Assembly (NCBI RefSeq): GCF_019097595.1
Contig: NC_080711.1
Location: 20,546,928-20,610,927 of the forward strand
Direction: 5' to 3'
DNA: 64,000 nucleotides
Origin: Hemibagrus wyckioides
Lineage: Eukaryota; Chordata; Actinopteri; Siluriformes; Bagridae
The notes beneath the pieces are model-generated. The model was not told the origin of the DNA and did no database searches. It saw only the letters and a program-made list of their open reading frames with translations. The translations under genes were made by a program, and so were the position numbers. Shown here one piece after another: positions 42,000 to 56,600 of the stretch (positions are counted from its first letter, which is position 1; every line of letters starts with the position of its first letter).

Positions 42000-44180
42000 G
42001 TTGCACAGGATGTTCAAAGTATAGAGGGAATTTTTTTTTTATTTATCATACTGTTTGTTTAGGTGTGTTCCCTCTCTAAAGCACTCTGGGGCATTGGAGC
42101 AACAGGTGTATTTACACTTCTCCTCCCACTTCTCGACAACATGGTGCTAGTTGAATCAGCTAGGATGAATTGCACTTAGGTGTGAATGAGTGTGTGCATA
42201 ATAGCCTACAACAGACATTCCATCCATTCCTGCCTCACACCTTGTGTTCCCATGATATGCTCAGCACCACCACAACCACAACCCTGACAAAACAGTTCCT
42301 GAAGATGAATCAAGGCTTCAATTACGGAGATGTATCGCTGTACAATGTATAGAGATGCTTGAACAATGGACAGAAAGTTGCACTGTGAGCGAATGCAGAT
42401 TTCAGATTGTCTTTTGTGCTGGAGAGCTGACGTCATGTTCCCTCGCTCAGTTTGAAACATTTTATCCTCGTCTCCAGTTCGAGTTTTCTTTCCCTTCTGC
42501 CTGCCAGTTTACTCCATTACTCTTTTCTTTTATGCGCTTAACTGTTTACTACTTTTATGTCGAAAAGTACTGTTACATAAACCAATTGACAATACCAAAT
42601 ACAGATGAGTACAGTAATAACAAGAACAATAGTAAGAACAAGTAAGAACAAGAACAGTAAGAACAAAATATCAAAATATGTTCAAAATATCAAAAGAATG
42701 TATTTTATAAAAGTCAAGGCCATCCTCAAACATTCTCAGAGCTCCTGCAAAAACACAAACAGATGTTCCGAAGCAAATGGGCTTCCCGTTAATGTTTACG
42801 AGTCTGGCTTGTTCTCAGGACACAGGGCTGCCAAATACGACTGGAGCTCAGCATGGCTGCACCAACTGAGGACTACAGATCTACAGGCTGCAGACTCAGA
42901 CATGACACTGTACTATAGTGGATAGCAAAATATTGTTTAATTGTTGATATTGTAAAGTTTCCTGCAAGATGTTCAACATTTATTGTAGGAGTCTTGTACA
43001 TTGTAAAAGTTTTCCCAGGGAAAGTCTTCAGGACAAAGGTTTTTTTTTCTTCCCCAACATTAATACTCGTTACCGATTAACTGATTAAGTAACAGAGAAG
43101 TCAGGTTAGGAACTAAGAAGAGCCAGGAGGAGGAAACGTGATGTAATAGTAGTATAATCATTAACGTTTTCTATTTCTCCCGAACACGTACAGCATCTGG
43201 TGTGGTTTGGTCTGGCGTGTCTCTATAAACACACACTTTAAATACACCTACCTTTGATTACAAGTCCACAAGTTATCGCCTCTTTGTATCAGGAAAACCA
43301 TTTCCCTAGGAGCTGGAAGGACAATAATCTAGATCATAGGAGGATGTCACCTTTGGCACGTCTTATTAAAACAAGAGTGTAATACTTTTATTCTCACAGT
43401 AAAGTTTATGGAGTTATATGCAATATGCAAGTCATCGTGGTCATACAGATTTCAAAAACTACAATGAACCGAATCAAATATAGAAAGAAAACATTCCCAC
43501 AACCCTTTTGTACATGGCTAATAATTGTAGCTTAACCAGCCGAGTACTCATCTACGCGGCCAGTCAATTACTCTACATCCCCTAAATCAGGATAGTGGGT
43601 AAGGGAGCAACAGGGAAACGTTTCAAACTCTTCAGTACACTCTTGTTTAAAAGTCTTTAAACATCTCTTTACAAATCAGGTCAAACAGGGTAAGGAGGAG
43701 CAACAAATTCTTCTTGGTTTTTTTTTTTTTCTTTCCCCTCAATGGACTGCCTTCAGCTGAAGAACTGACAAGAATTCAGGTAACTGGACAAGTTTCCCCA
43801 GATTTTTTTTTTTTTTTTTTTTTTTAATATTAAAAGCTTGACACGTCCAATTACTAAAAGTTCTCAAAAGAATCTGCATCACAACAGGATCTATTACAGC
43901 AGGCGAAGCGTACAGCCGTAAAAGAGGGAGTGCCTTAGCATTAACTTGTGAGTGGTTTTTTTTTTTTTTTACTTCCCCTGGCCATGAGGGTTATTGCAAG
44001 GCATGTGAATGTGAAGGTGTTGAATCCATAACCATGTACACACAAATCCTTGTTTAAATTGCTTTAGAGTGCAATTTTTTAACTCTGGTTTGACTGTGCA
44101 TTATTGATATTCAATATATAAACAAAGACAAAATGTTAAAGAAAAAAAAAAAAAAAAGAAGCAATTAACACGTGATATTC
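42000..44180. other. Non-coding stretch between the repeats and the b4galt1 3' region
   Basis: AT-rich, with poly-T runs at about 43,725, 43,805 and 43,957 and a poly-A run at 44,141. I see no coding signal. TTTATT at 43,388 would be an AATAAA on the minus strand, but no end site can be fixed. Confidence 0.4.
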
Positions 44181-44184
44181 AGCG

Positions 44185-44300
44185 TCATCCGAAATTCATT
44201 CGGCAATGCGGTGGAAACTCGTCCATTAGTCTCTCCAGCTCTCTTACCTCATCATCTGTACATTCAGATTCCAAAGCACTGCTGCATTCTGGGATTTTGA
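44185..44300 (-). CDS. Possible unidentified terminal exon
   Basis: On the minus strand a long poly-T tract and AAG precede a frame entered in phase 1 that runs 38 codons to a TGA. It contains ECSSALESECTDDE and ELERLMDEFPPHC, an acidic, helix-like composition unlike its surroundings. I do not recognise the protein and found no partner exon. It could be the last exon of a neighbouring minus-strand gene or a chance frame inside the b4galt1 3' UTR. Confidence 0.25.
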
Positions 44301-47300
44301 CTTAAAAAAAAAAAAAGTTAAGTCGGATAAGATGCTAATTAGCAAATCCTGACCATTTTCCCTTATGTTTGAGATTTTTCTTCTATTAAACACCAGTCAG
44401 GATGGCACACAAATGCTGACGTCTCATGGGAATAACTAAAACATAGCAACAACCAACAAATTAGTACCTGAATCTCTAAATACATCACACATATTTGAAA
44501 ATTAAAATGCTTTTAAGGGTGGGATTTTTTTTAATAAACTGACCTACTGGTGACTTAAAACCAGGATAAAAGTATATCTACAATACAGATTTGGAAAGCA
44601 GGTAGAGTTAGTAATGGTGCTGTGTACTCAATGATGAGACAAAAAGAAAGTCAGTTTCATTTAATTCTTTAAGATCACAACTACATTTGTCTTCAGAAAT
44701 ACGATAAGAAAGGCAGAACATTCAGAAATCGAGAGAGATTTGAAAGGTTGCTGCATCTTTGTATGCCAAAATAAAGCATGACATAAGTAAGTTTTGTAAA
44801 ATGAGTGATGAAAACAAACAAGCAAAAAAAAAAAAAAAAAAAAAAAAGACCCCGTAACTATGCGCTGACTCTCGGATCGCAGGCCATTGTCCAAACAGAT
44901 AGAAAATTTAGATGGCTGCCTGAATATGGCAACCTTTGCTTGACAGGAGAGTGACGAGAAAGGAAAGTTTAAGAGGCATGAGAGAACCTTCACAAAAAAC
45001 GCTGATGAAGCCTTTGGGGTTTGGGGCGTTCTGGAATGGGGGAAGTAGGGAGGTGAAAATATTCAGAAGCCCTGGAACTGAGCGCAAGACACATTCTTCT
45101 TACGTACCCAGCTGGAAAAACAGCTGGAAAAGCCACTCAACTGCTCAGTGTATGGAAAAGCATTGTGTTCGAATGGGATTTCTGACTATCCAATGAAACA
45201 CTATTTGTGATTCAGCAGTTTACTGTCAATATAAAAGAAATACAAACAGATATTAGAATAATTATAATCCATAGAGTGCATGTGTTCAATTTAGGCACAA
45301 TCCCCAGGACACCGCTAGTTTTGGGGTTCAAGAAGAAAATGAACTGAGACTAGAGTTTAAAGGCTTATTGATGACAAACCAGCGCAGCGTAACAGAAAGA
45401 AACTTAAGCTACTGATACAATTTTAATGGCTTTGTTTTCCTCTCAGATCACAGCAAATAAATGTATATCTGTTTTCTCATAGCATGCTGGTCCACAGAAC
45501 ATTTCACCATACATGATGAACCTCTTAACGAAGTCCAAAAGCAGAAAAAAAAAAAAAAAAAAAAATCAGGTATTGAACTTTTTAAACCCTGAAAAAAATA
45601 AAAGACTTCGACAAAAATTAAGCACAAACCAGAAGTAGACATATTTTTCCACGAACCCAGTGATGTCGCAGTTTTCAGCAAAAATAACAAAAAGGCATTA
45701 TAATATATTAATTATTTCTCAGATGTGGTTCACGGAGAGAGAGAAAAAACAACCACATGTAGAAAATGCAGACACATGGCCAGCTATACTACATTTCGAG
45801 GGGCTCACCCCAAACCAAACTCCTATTTAGCTGCATAATAAATTATAATATGCTTTTCATCTTCAGAGATCATCACCTTTACTTGAGAGTAAATGTGGAA
45901 AATTTGTTGTTGCAATGAACATCCTTGTTTGTTGTTATCTGAAGTAAATTATGGGTATCGGAGAGGTGCCAGCATCACCAATAATAAAATCTTGGTGAGG
46001 AAAAAACAAACAAACAAACAAAAACCCCAGAATTTTACCCCAACACCCTAGCATATGTGCACGCATGGGCCTGTGTGTACTAGATTCTCCTAAGCACAAT
46101 AACTCAAGAATAGAGTGGATAAAAATTTGCAAGAATTATATGAAATCATCATTGCATCCTATAGATGAACTATTTAAATTTTGGAACAGGGCCAAGGTGT
46201 GTGATCGCTACTTAATAAAAAGCAGCTCCTGCTTCTTCTTCTTTCTTTTTTTTTTTAAACCCACCAAAGAAACCACATACATGCCCAACTTGTATTCTAA
46301 TGTCTCCAAAGACTTCTAGGAAAAAGTCACCACTACAAGAAACAAGTTCATGAACCAGAAACTCGTAGTTTTAGGGCAGCTCCCATATCACTATAGTAAG
46401 GTGTCAAGATCCTATTGATAACTCATACATGCTGTCAGTTCTTATATTGCTTGTACTCTGTATCGTCATACTTACTACTTATTGACTTGTATTGCAATTT
46501 CTCCTTTTCCATATTAAATGGCTTATTTTGTAAACACTTCAATGAAAATTTTCAAATAGTGAAAAATTTACATTTTTGATATGCATTACAAAAAGTATCA
46601 AGATAGTATTTATATTTTTTTTTTCCTAAAATACCCACCTCTACTTCAGAGAGTTAAATTCCTTTACAGTAAATGGGTAAAGCACCGAGGATACATTCAG
46701 AAAAAAACAAAATGCAAGTCTTCTTTTTGGTTTCTGGCCACAAAAAGTGGAATGAGGATTTTAAGAAGGCTTAAACGCTTTGCGTGACTTGGAATGATAG
46801 AAAGTCCAGCACAGACTCCTCTGTAAATCTTCAGCGTCTAAAGAGGTGATCTTAAGGCAAAGCTAGAAAAGAGGACACAGACACACAGAAGCTTACATTC
46901 TTTACACAATGCCTCGCTTGGCAAGTTGCATCAATTGTGGCTCAAGAGATGCTCTAGTAACTCAGTGAGAGCATTTAAGAGGGAAAAAAAAACAAAACAG
47001 ACACTGACGAACACACACAGAAATGCACACTCGTGCACACACACACACCAACCTGCAAATTTCCAATATGACCTCAATTCACACATCCACTTCCTTTCAG
47101 TTCACCTTCGCTTGTGCAAAGATGGCAAATAAATTTCCAAGTACTAATGTCTTTTAAAAATATAGAATTCACCTCAAAAAGATAAAGATTATTTTTTTTA
47201 AAATTTAAATGTATATTCGGCTAAAAAGGCACATTTGGTTACTGCATCCAGTCTTCCTGATAGACAGTTTTAAAACCTTTTAGGAGTTCGTTCTTGTAAA

Positions 47301-47311
47301 TGATGTACGTT

Positions 47312-47441
47312 CTATGGTTTGCCGATGTCCACTGTGATTTTGGTAAACAGCTGGTCCTTCTCCACTTTCACCACTTTGTAGGACAACGAGTTGATGCCAT
47401 CTGAGTGCATGGTCTCTCTGGTGTGTGCTATTCGGTCAAAC
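47312..47441 (-). CDS. b4galt1: b4galt1 exon 6 (C terminus and stop)
   Basis: Begins after GCATAG, completes Arg312, then encodes FDRIAHTRETMHSDGINSL and ends ITVDIGKP, TAG. This ending is typical of B4GALT1. Confidence 0.95.
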
Positions 47442-47752
47442 CTATGCCGGGAAATGACATCATTAGAACAGTAATTACAGGCTTTCTGAAAACATGCAGA
47501 GCAGCTTGCTATTTAATCACCTACTTGTGGTACTCCTTAGCTTGTGGTCACCTTTGGGATGACTCACAATGTAAGTGTTATTTTATGAAACACTTTATGA
47601 TAGTGCCTTCATGCTTACTAAAGCTCTGTTAGTGGGTTTAGTATATTAGCAAGTATCCTGACGGTTGCTTTGGAGTATGAAGTCATAGGGACTGTCAAAA
47701 CATATACTGTCACAAACAAACAGTATCCCAGGTGTCAGGCCAATTGCCAGTT

Positions 47753-47790
<38 letters not shown>

Positions 47791-50700
47791 TAACACAAAG
47801 AAAGTACTCAAGTACTGGCTTGTGAAAAGAGGCATGTGTGAGAATAGGTATTAAAAATAAATGCCTGTAGCCTCTGCTGACTTGAAAGATGAGAAGTATG
47901 GGTTTAATTACATTTAAATGTTTATTACACCACATTTAATATATGCATAATTTTATGAAAAACAACCTACAATCTTTTATTGTTTCAACCTTACTAGAGA
48001 ACCATAATCTGCTTTAGTTACAGCGTTTTTTTTTTTTTTAATTTATTTTGGACAATAAGGTTTCAGGTCAACCAACTCATTGAACTTAGCAGCACACTGA
48101 AGCTCTAAATTTTTACCAGACAGCTACTGATATACATCTATGGCCAATATGTATATTTTTCTATACCTGCCTCTTGTTTTCTGTGTTTACTTTCTATGTT
48201 TAAGCCGTCTTGGGTAGTGAATTTGAACAATTTGATTTGATTTGAAAAAGGCAAACAAAGATCCATTCAAGTCAAAAATATTTGTTCATGTGGTGTCAAG
48301 GGTGTCATATGGCTTTAAAAACATGTTGTGCAAGTATACATTGTTCTACAGTTCATATGAACCTGTTGTAATTGTGATTTAAAATGATAAATAATGTAAG
48401 ATGAGTTTTGTAAGTGGTCATTTATAACATAATACTTAATTGATAGCTAAGCTGTAACCAAGGCGACCATTGTCCAGATTTTCTAACAATGCGCAAATAG
48501 CGCAATACAAATGTTTATTTATTTACCAAAAAGAAAAAAAAAAAGATACGCAAAATTGGTCTTAAACTGGTTCGTAGCTATGCACTTTGAAAAATAATAC
48601 ATGTTAATGCTGTTGATTATAAGCTGTGTAAGTCATATGCGATACGTGAGTATTTACAGGCACAAAAACCTGACAGTGTGCATGAATGGGTATGACGGTA
48701 CGCTCATGTTTAACACCAATGTTTGAAAGCAGCTTTTAAAGCTTTTAAGAAACCCAAGTGAAAGCAGTTCTTACCCAAGTTAAGCATACTTAAAATATTA
48801 CAGATCATTGTCAAAGTCTTAGTTGTAAAAACAAATTGCTTTTGTTTAAACAGTCTAGAAGCACACCCAGTTTAAATCAAGTCATCTTGGCCTTTAAATA
48901 ACTATCTGGTGTGACGCTTGGTGGGAATAAAAACATAAACGCGCATTTCATCTCGTACATTAATCATTCGTTTGAGATAATGCTTGGCTATTTGCCACTC
49001 ACTGATTTCTCATAAAGCAGCATAAAAACATTTTCTGACACAGGAAAAAAGATTGATCAATATTACCATAACCGTGTGATACAACTAAATAAAGTGATAA
49101 AATAGAATTACATGGTGGTTAATAAGCAAACAGGGACCTCAGGTTTCCACAGTTTCTCACATTTCCACAAATGAATGATTTTAAATTAAAATATTATCCG
49201 TATGAAAACACAAGTTTTGTCAGGAGGCCAAAGAGCTTCCATACTTTAGAGGTTTTCTCTCTTGTAAATTACCACTCCATTATCCATCAAACATAATAGT
49301 TAAACTTACTGATAAAACTAGCTTACCCTACAAAATGTGTCCAGAAAACCTAGCAGTTCTGACAAGTTAACTCGAGCACACTTACGAGCCAATTCATTTA
49401 GACAAGGGTTTTGGAGTCTTTTAAATTGACAAATGTTCAAAGGTCCACAGTAATGTCACAATCGTCTCTTTACAGAATAAACAATGAATTCAGATGTCTG
49501 AAGGGACCTTTGTGCTCAGTTATTTACTCATGAGTGCTTACAGACAGGTAGACACAGTGTATAGCAGGAAGGAAAAATGCACACCAAAAGCAGTGACATT
49601 CACCTTTGAGGATTTGGTTCGTTCTGTTTGTCCCGTTCGTGACGGATCATCCTGCATTTTCCAATTACACCGCTGGGTCTGGATATGGCCATCCCTTTGG
49701 AGCTCAACCTGTGAGAAACACAGCAAAGGCTTTATTAAGTGTGTGTTTGGTTAGGTACTTAAAGGATCAGTTATACTTACAAAGGAAAGGAATATAGCGT
49801 AATACGTGCTACAACATTCAGAAACATTGAAATAAAGTCAACAGGACATATGAACATAAGAAATATGGCAAACCTGCTAAATAAAAACCTGATGAATTTA
49901 CTGATCAGGCCTAATATTCTATTAAAAAAAAAATTCAAACAGACTTGATTCAAACAGATCTAAACACAATAGCACAAGGGAAGTAGACTGGATAACTCTA
50001 ATAACCTGTTATTGAGTATAACAACAGCCTGATATCTGCAGGTTAGCCTTCACTAATTAGGTTGTTTAAACTCTAAAAGTCCATTAAAGCATGAATGCAT
50101 AGTTTTAGGTTCCCAAGGGCATTAAATGTCACAGACTGTTTATGACTGCCCTGCAGTTACTGACCTCCATCACAAACTCTAAAAGCAGTGCTGAAGAGAA
50201 AACTCTCTTTATAAGCCTCTTCTGTCTAACAGTGACTTAAAAACTAAACCATCAGTCTGAATAAACAAAATAATCACCTTCTATTGAAAAAACTATACCA
50301 GAAATGTTCCATGTGGCTTTTAAATTCTAAATCAATTATACTAATAACAGTCTGTTTTCCAGTTCTATTTCTCCTCTGTGTACATTCTTCATCTTATCTA
50401 AGAATTTAGACCAGAGCCAAACGTTTTGAAAGCAAGACGCCACCGAAAATGAGAACTGTCTGTCTAATCCAGCTCTGCTTTAAAGTCTGTTTTCCTTCAC
50501 TTAGACTTTTATTTATAAAACCATGTAATGAGGTTTTCAGATAAATTCCAGAGCAGGTCATTAGGCATTTTGCCATAATCACTTCAACTTTATAAAAATA
50601 TTTTTTTTTATATTAAATACATACAACACTAACATATTAAATATTGTTAAATGAAAAGAACATGCTGCAACTAGGGCCAGCCTCCTCTGAAATAGACTAT

Positions 50701-53566
50701 GGAGCATTATATGACAAAAACAGGGTTTATACCAGAGTTTTATGTAATTGTCCATTGTCATTTGTAAGTAACAACTTACACAGGGACTTGTATGGCAGAC
50801 CTTCCGTTAAATAGATTTTAAAAATGTTAATCATGTTGGCGATTTCTCAGTAACAAGAGAGGCATTTGATATATGATGATTATATATGGTACTCTAACAT
50901 AGGTTACAACAGCACCATTTACAGACACAAACTCAGACCTGTTGAAGATGTCATCATCCTCGCCTCCCCAGCCCCAGTAGTTATTTGGAAAGCCATTGAT
51001 CTTCAGGTACTGCTCCTTGCTCATTGAGGACACACCCCCAAAGTACTGGTTATATGGAAGCCTACATGAGACCAAAGGAAAGTGTGTTAGGAGAGTGTTC
51101 GGGTTTATGCTTAAAAACAAATAAAAGACAAAAAACTCACTCCTTCCAAATAAGCTGACCTTCATTATAACACATAGACAGTGAAAACTGTATTACCAAA
51201 CAAGGTGCTGCAAAAAAAACAAGATGTATTCCTTTGTCACTCTGCAATTGGTCATGAAGATGTATTACATAATGTATTTTGTAAAAACACTATTAGATGT
51301 CTTTCAACCGGCTTGTGGTCTGCTTTCATAGAGAACTGCCACGCATGCACATTGGCATCCTTTGGCTACATGATGCTCAAAGGAGGAAGTTCCCTTAACC
51401 CCACCCCCACCCCCACTTAAAAAAACAAAACAAAAAAACAAAACAGCTGAAACACGGCAAAAACATGCGAACAGGAACTACACTGCAACCCAGAAGATAG
51501 GAAGCGTTTAGTCATGCTCTGGAAATGGTGCTCTGACGTAGAGTGTGTGTGGTTGGAGGAGGGGTTACCCAGAGAGAGTGGAACATCATCCTAACAAATC
51601 CGTCCCAAATGCTTCAAAAGTAGCATGCACACTTTCAGTGTAGGAAAAGGTAGTTATTTTCTTGTTGAATCTAAAGCCCTTTATATTTCCCCAACAGTAA
51701 ATTAGACTTTAAGCTGCACAGTCACAGCCTCTGTTTACACTTAACGAATGAAGACTTTGGCTGATGTCTTTCTCTGTACTTTGTGTTGTGAGCTAATGCT
51801 GTAAAATTACAACCAGATGACTTTAAACTCTGGTAGGAGCAACAGTTGTCAACTGGAAGGGAAGAATACTATTAAGGCACCATAAAACACACTTACACAC
51901 CTGGTACAGATCCAGATGCATGTTAATGTGTGTGTTATATGGTGAAAAGGCTTGTCGTGGCATGTATTTTCTGTAAAAAAAAAAAATCTTTATTCACATT
52001 TCACATTTGTGTACGTGTCTGTTGCAGAAAAGAAATAGCATCTAGATTTGAATGCAAATGAGGCTCTAGAGGGCTAGTTGGAGCATAGAGGGAAGGCATG
52101 CAGTCTGAACAAAATGGAAAAACACAGGTGTTGCTCAGGCTCAATGCAAATTAAACCTCAGGAGGAAGTGCTGCAAACCCCAGAGAAAGCCAGAACACAA
52201 ACGAGAAAATAAGAGTCCTCTACTGTAACTGCACTTTATCAACTTATTCTAGATCTAGTAGTGCAGCACTTTAGACATTTGTATTAAAAGTAAATTATTT
52301 TGCTATATCACAAATAAGAACACTACAGACCTGATGCCCTTCATTACCTCATAAAAACTTTAACTCATCTCACCAATGCTTGTTTTAATTCATTTTAAAA
52401 ATAAAAAATTGTGAGCATGATTAAAATCTAATCAACTGTGAGGCATCCAAGCTCAATAACACTTTGTAATGCAGCATTTCAATGGATTAACTGTCCTCTC
52501 TCTCTTTCTTTTTAATTTGCCCTCCAAAACTCTCTTAATCTTTCTTTATTCTTTATCCATCCCTTAGGATGATGGGACGGTCACATTTCAAATAAATCCA
52601 GTAAACATTTTTTTGCCTACTATCCTGCAGTTTCAAAGAGGCTTGAGCTGAAGTAAGGAAACTGTGTAACTGTCGGTTCAAATTCTCTCTTCCCAAAGTA
52701 AAGCTAGCTGAACAATAGTGAGAGGTTACCTGAAGCCAAATTTGTCCATGGAGACAGACAGGTGTCTTGGCTGGCTGAAGCATTTGTAAGTGTTTCGGTC
52801 GTCCATGGGGATGAGGTCGACGTCACTGAATACGAAGCATTCGTAGTCGTACTCCTTGAGGGCCTCAGCGTAGCCTATATTGAGCAGTTTGGCCCGGTTA
52901 AACGTCTCGTCTCCCTCCTGAGAGATGAGAGCAGGTAAGAGCAGTGTTTAAGTATAATACACAGACACAGTCATGCACACATCTGAGCAGAAATGATATG
53001 TGTATCTTGTTTACTACATATATCTGCCAGAAAGTAGAAATTAAATCATGTTAAAAATATGAAATAAATATTACAAAGGCATAAAACAATGTGTCAATAT
53101 GTATGGTATTCCTCACAATTGCAACACTGGCAACAAATAAAATCACTTTTTGCCACAAGCATGCAATTTGCTCTCTGCTGCTTGCTATTGGCTGGTCTTC
53201 ACTTTATTGCCAGTTGCTATGGCTTCAGTGTTAACACCAGGCTATGAACACACAAAACCTGAGAAGGCATTCTGCATTGTTTGAATATAAAAGCTAAAAA
53301 GTCTTGCCTAAACTGGCTTTTTACCACAGATCAACTGCCATGACTAAGGGGGCCTGACGTCTGACCAAACAACAGCAGTATGTTACACTAAACCAGTGTG
53401 GACTCGGATCAGATTCCTTTTACTGAAAAAAGCATTTAAATATCAGTGCAAAAATGGCCTTGGCATTTGCACATTACGAGTATTGTCCATTTATGCATAT
53501 TCTCTTTTGTCATGGGGTCAGCGTGGGTGGACAGATAATCTGTTTCTATCCATACTACTCTACTGT

Positions 53567-53612
<46 letters not shown>

Positions 53613-56600
53613 TATGTTTGTTATGCACCAAGATTGCATCATGTGGACTTTCACTAACCTTCATATTAACAAATCAAGGGTGTCATATTTAATATAGTGT
53701 TCTGTATGTTGGTCGTTGCCATGTGCTGTTAGAAAATAATCTGCGTGGAGTTTTCTGTTTAGGCCCTCAGCATTCGTAGCAATATGGACCTCAGCATTCG
53801 TAGAAATGACATGCGGCAATTACGCCTCATGTGAGTATTCACTGCTTCATGTGAACAAATACTTTTATGATTCTGCTCTACATGCTTAGGTTGACTGGCC
53901 TTATGCTCTCTGTTAAAAAGATAATGTTTAAATATCATACATTTAGATGTTTATCAAGTTTCTTGCAAAGTAGGGAGATGCCATTGTCTGCTTTGCTTTG
54001 ACTATCATTAGGTAATAAAATATGTCCATCATTTCGGGTCGACTGTTCATTAGTACAACAGGGTACACTAGGCTAACATCACATACTATCACTTGATATT
54101 TAATACTGATATCAGCAGACACAGGGAAATGTTAATGACTGTGTAGTACATGCCTTGTGGATACACTGAAGGCTGTGAAGCAAATTAGCTTGAAAGTGAT
54201 TGTCTATGAAACTTTTCGGTTTATGACAATGAACCTGCAGATAACTTGAAACTATCAGTGTAATGAATGTGAGAATCCCCTGGCCTAGGACAAGAGCTCT
54301 GGCCGTCTCAAGTTCTTATTCAAATCCTTTCAGGTGGTTTTTGGCCTCTCCCTGTCCTTGTGGTCTCTGGAGGACTAGATGAACCTGTCGCTTGAAAGCG
54401 AAAAAGCGAGTCCGAGACAGCCAAAGATGAAGCCTATAAAGGGCTTTCTGATAAATGCTCTCCATTACGAGTAGTAAAGAAAGAGAGTAAAGAAAAGAGA
54501 AAAAGCTTTCTCTTCTGAGACAGAGATCTGAGATCTGTCACCCCAAGGACCCTCGGCTGCAGGAAGGGACATCTTCAGAGAAGAAGTTTTACCGTAGAAT
54601 GCCATCAAATATCATAATTTGGAAAACATGTCACCTCAGTGACTTTAATCCTGATGCTGTGGTTGTTGCAGAGGGTTTGTATGAGTATGCATGAAGCTAC
54701 AGACCCTGTGGGATATTCACACACAGTAGGCTCTAGAGTTTACAGACCAATCCTGCATTAGGTGTCTATGAAATGCTCGGATTCCTATTTTTGGCAGATG
54801 TGATTTGGCAATCCGATGTGACCTGTTATTGCAGCACAACTGCCTCAAAGTTTGACATGCTGTGCATTCTTTTCTGTTTGTGAAGAATTTGTGAAGAGTG
54901 ATTACGTTACTGTGGCATTCCTGTCAGTTTAAGCTTGTCTGACCATTCTCCTCTGTATACACTCATTAACAATGCATTTCCACCTGCAGGACTGCAGCTC
55001 ACTTTGTCATAGTCAAAGTAACTGACCAGTATCTGCATGTTTTTCTGCACTGTACTGCTCCCACATGATTGACCAATTGAATGACTTCATGAATGAGAAA
55101 CGGTTCATTTAAAAAAAACAAAAACAAAACACTTCATTCAAAGGATTAAGAGATTAGATTGCACTTCTGTGCAAAATTCACCAAGCTGTGACCAAAATTA
55201 TTAATTGTGTAATTAAATTAATAACATAGCAGAAGAATAAGGAAAATGGCCGAAAAAAAAGAAGACAAAGAGAAAGAAAGAATGAAACACATTACCAGCT
55301 GTGACACCCAGCCTCGGTAGCAACTCGTGATTGGCTACACAAAGAGCAAGTAGACCTTTCTCACCTTTTTCTCCACCCTGCTGTTAACGCCAGGTGCTGC
55401 AAGCCATCATGCAAAAGACCAGCAATTTTGTCAGGAAGAGGATGGCAGGTAGCCAGGGAGGGGTGGACAGGGGTGGCGGGTGGGGGATGGGGGATGGGGA
55501 TAAGGGCAAAATGGAGAGGAAAGGAGAATGGCAAAGAGAGCGAGAGAAAAAATTAGAGAGAAGAGTGAGCAGAGCAGCAAGTAAAGGCAACATTCAGAGA
55601 AGAAAAACGTTTTAAAATATCTACATCCTTTTTATTAGACCAAAAGAGACCTATATTGTAGAAGATCTAGACTAATACCGAAAGTGTGAGTCAAGACTGA
55701 GTAAATGCCTGGAAAACCAGCAAGAAGAGATTAAAGTGTATGAAGCACTAGTTGCACCCTCATGCTTTTGCCTTATTTGGGAAAATTTGAGAAAGGAACT
55801 GCTGCTGGTTTACACCAGAAGCTACAGAAACATGTTATAAGCAAGCAGAAATGTCAGCCATTTTTCACAGTGGGGAAAAAATATATTTAGAGGTGAGAAC
55901 TCTGATACTGTTCATTGCCTGAAAGAAAAATAGTCGAGTGTTGTCTCGTTATGGCGAACAGTTTAAATGGGATGCTGGAAAATTACATAGGAAAAAATTG
56001 GTTGCATCACAGCTGTTTCTGATGAACCTCCAGGTTAAATCTGCTGTCTTCAACCGTCCATCTTTTGTCAGTAAATGGTCATTGCAAGGTCAATGACAAT
56101 GACAAGATCTTTGCTTAAAGAACAACTCCAGCGGAATTTGGTTTATATTTGCCTCTACTCTGCTGTGGGAATTGCCATTCAAATTGTCAAATGCTTCAGA
56201 CTTTTCTTTTTCATTTGGTAAGGGATCATTTTCAGGTTAGATTAAACATCTTTACATTTTTCCCCTTAACATTACAGTGTTGAACACCGTTCATCCAAAA
56301 GCTTTTCGCATAAATTGATGTTTTCATGATGGTGGTAGGAAGCGCTAGCCTATACGTCACTCCAAAATCTCCAAAAGGTATTCAGCTGATGAATGGGAAG
56401 ATTATACTGTATGATTTACCTCACTTTCATCTTCATTAGACCATTCAGTGTGAACCCTTTTTGACCTTTAGATGGGAGTGGAGTCATCACAGAAGAGAAC
56501 GCATTTATCAGGAGAGACATTTTTTTATTACTGGATCATGGTCAGATGGTGATAAGTCTGAAGAACTTCCACAAGCTGTCTTGAAAAGTCAACCCAAACG

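Noticed and set aside
45448..45690. Minus-strand frames with a protein-like run (MYGEMFCGPACYEK) downstream of b4galt1
   Set aside because: Interrupted by a long homopolymer, no clear splice acceptor, and probably within the b4galt1 3' UTR.
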